The position numbers and the translations under genes are program-made. Below, in pieces: positions 62,938 through 64,000 of a stretch of 64,000 nt of DNA (its first letter is position 1; each line of letters opens with the position of its first letter). The DNA comes from Sepioteuthis lessoniana (taxonomy: Eukaryota; Mollusca; Cephalopoda; Myopsida; Loliginidae): assembly GCA_963585895.1 (NCBI GenBank), contig OY757917.1, positions 101,793,617 to 101,857,616 on the forward strand. Reading direction: 5' to 3'. The notes beneath the pieces are model-generated. The model was not told the origin of the DNA. It searched no databases and worked only from the letters and a program-made list of their open reading frames with translations.

Positions 62938-63085
62938 TGGTTTGGTTTGGTTTGGTTTGGTTTTTTTCTTTATATCAACCTTAATTCTTGTAGAAGAACA
63001 GTAGTGGTTCTATTTAGCTGGTGAGGGAATAAGAAGGTTCATGCCTTTCCCCAGAGTATCAGTCCGAAAGTGGACATGTTTTTTT
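62938..63085 (-). repeat. SINE-B 3' fragment with (GGTTT)n end
   Basis: It begins with four GGTTT units (the inverse of the AAACC tail), then TATATCAACCTTAATTCTTG, a body with CATGCCTTTCCCCAGAG and AGTCCGAAAGTGGACATG. The hairpin is partly deleted. It is 5'-truncated. Confidence 0.75.
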
Positions 63086-63279
63086 CGATTCTGACGCATG
63101 AACATGTTATTATAACAGGCAGTCTGAATTTCAGTCTTATTTCTATGTCCATCGCAGGTCACACAAACTAATTTGAACTAATCTTTTATATTACGATTAA
63201 GTCTTCCTTTTGAAATCGGAAATAAAAATCGCAGCAGCATTTAAAAAAACCTATTAAGATATTTAGTATATAAATATGG

Positions 63280-63447
63280 GTTATTCAATGACAACGCCAT
63301 ATTTATAGAAGAACAGTAAGGGTACTATTTAACCCATAGCTGACGAGGGATAAAAGGTTATTAGTTAGAAAGTGAACCTGGATTTCGAACTCGCTTACTA
63401 CGATGTCGCAGTTCAGTACGTTAGCCACTACGTCACAAGGACTCCCC
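63280..63447 (-). repeat. SINE-B copy
   Basis: A minus-strand copy with a partial tail (GGGTTATTCAATGACAACGC), body (AGAAGAACAGTAAGGGTACT) and full inverse head to CACAAGGACTCCCCC at 63447. Confidence 0.75.
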
Positions 63448-64000
63448 CATAAAGATTTGGGAAATAATACTTTCTGTCCAGAAACAGGAAAAAGTTAGTT
63501 TCACAGCAATATTCTTTCATCTCAAGTGATCGCAACACTAATGTTCTGCCTTTCCACCGAATTTTCAGAAAATAAATCAAGGATCCTGTGGGACAAAATT
63601 AACTGACAGATTTAACTTGCTTTTGAGAAAATCGTAATCATAATTTTCTTTACAGCCGTCTGTATTGGGTTAATGAGAAAAAATCAGTTTTGTGTAGTTT
63701 ACTAAGAAAACAGGTTGATTGTTGTGAAGACCAAGTGTGACCCTGTATAGCAAGAGGTCAGGCCGCGATTGTGGATTTTGAAGCTGGCTAAAGTTTACAA
63801 GCAGCAATGGGTTGACAATATTAGAATATTGTTTTGAATTAGTAAGTGTAGAAGAAATGACACTTGAACTTTATTTGAACAATTGGTGATTTTTGAGGTT
63901 TTTCCAGCGTGGGATTAGATTTGGATTATGAAGAGATTTGCATATAATATAATGATATTTCATGTTACGAGTTCGTTGATGTTTGGACTTCGAAGAGAAC
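63448..64000. other. No recognised feature to the window end
   Basis: Unique-looking DNA with no open frame or repeat I could support. Confidence 0.45.

Overview
The window looks like repeat-dense, AT-rich, non-genic DNA from a large invertebrate genome. The combination of several tRNA-derived SINE families, an RTE-type LINE, a LINE with a restriction-like endonuclease, a Penelope-like element with a GIY-YIG domain, mariner and Tc1-like elements, long (TA)n/(CA)n arrays and a TTAGGG telomere motif suggests a mollusc, with a cephalopod such as an octopus as my best guess. That assignment is inference. I found no host gene with a convincing exon-intron structure, no true tRNA or rRNA gene and no CRISPR array. 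Nearly all coding-like signal belongs to mobile elements.

Layout. 0-3.4 kb: nested SINE-B copies, an RTE LINE tail and a 5S-like scrap. 3.4-8.2 kb: minus-strand fragments of a LINE with a CCHC knuckle and restriction-like endonuclease (RLE), carrying a SINE-A insertion. 8.2-14.2 kb: broken SINEs, a long composite repeat called family E here, an LTR-like repeat and minisatellites. 14.2-19.4 kb: RLE LINE copies around a Penelope-like element with inverted terminal repeats and a 13-bp target duplication. 20-24.5 kb: SINE-A inside SINE-C, a solo LTR inside SINE-B, family E. 24.7-26.1 kb: a mariner with intact ends. 26-31 kb: Penelope tail, 5S-derived SINE, family E, SINE-A, a young RTE copy. 31-33.5 kb: a 42-bp minisatellite, an internally deleted Tc1/mariner-type remnant and a second mariner lineage interrupted by family E. 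33.5-36.4 kb: palindromic (TA)n DNA and a 1.3-kb solo LTR. 36.9-39.2 kb: three or four RLE LINE fragments joined head to tail at (TAA)n. 40-45 kb: family E, 5S SINE, SINE-A and SINE-C. 45.5-47 kb: an RTE copy with an open reverse transcriptase frame. 47.7-57.2 kb: solo LTRs, a 28-bp minisatellite, a deleted Tc1-like element and 1.2 kb of GAAA polypurine. 58.8-59.7 kb: a deleted mariner patched with telomere repeats. 59.8-63.4 kb: more nested SINEs and a further solo LTR.

The most interesting themes are these. (1) SINE-B, family E and probably a 5S-derived SINE share one 3' tail with a foldable hairpin, including a compensatory double change, while no LINE in the window carries that tail. (2) RLE LINE copies carry TAA tails and restart at TAA arrays, resembling the TAA target preference reported for Dong (R4 clade). 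(3) Family E is a fixed head and tail around an expandable satellite core. (4) A mariner deletion is sealed by three telomere repeats. (5) Several solo LTRs from different families have readable ends and, in most cases, 4-bp target duplications. Insertion order can be read from the nesting: SINE-A entered SINE-C and SINE-C entered SINE-A, so both were active over an overlapping period; most of the LTRs entered SINE-B or family E and are later events.

All boundaries were read by eye and are approximate unless a target-site duplication is quoted.
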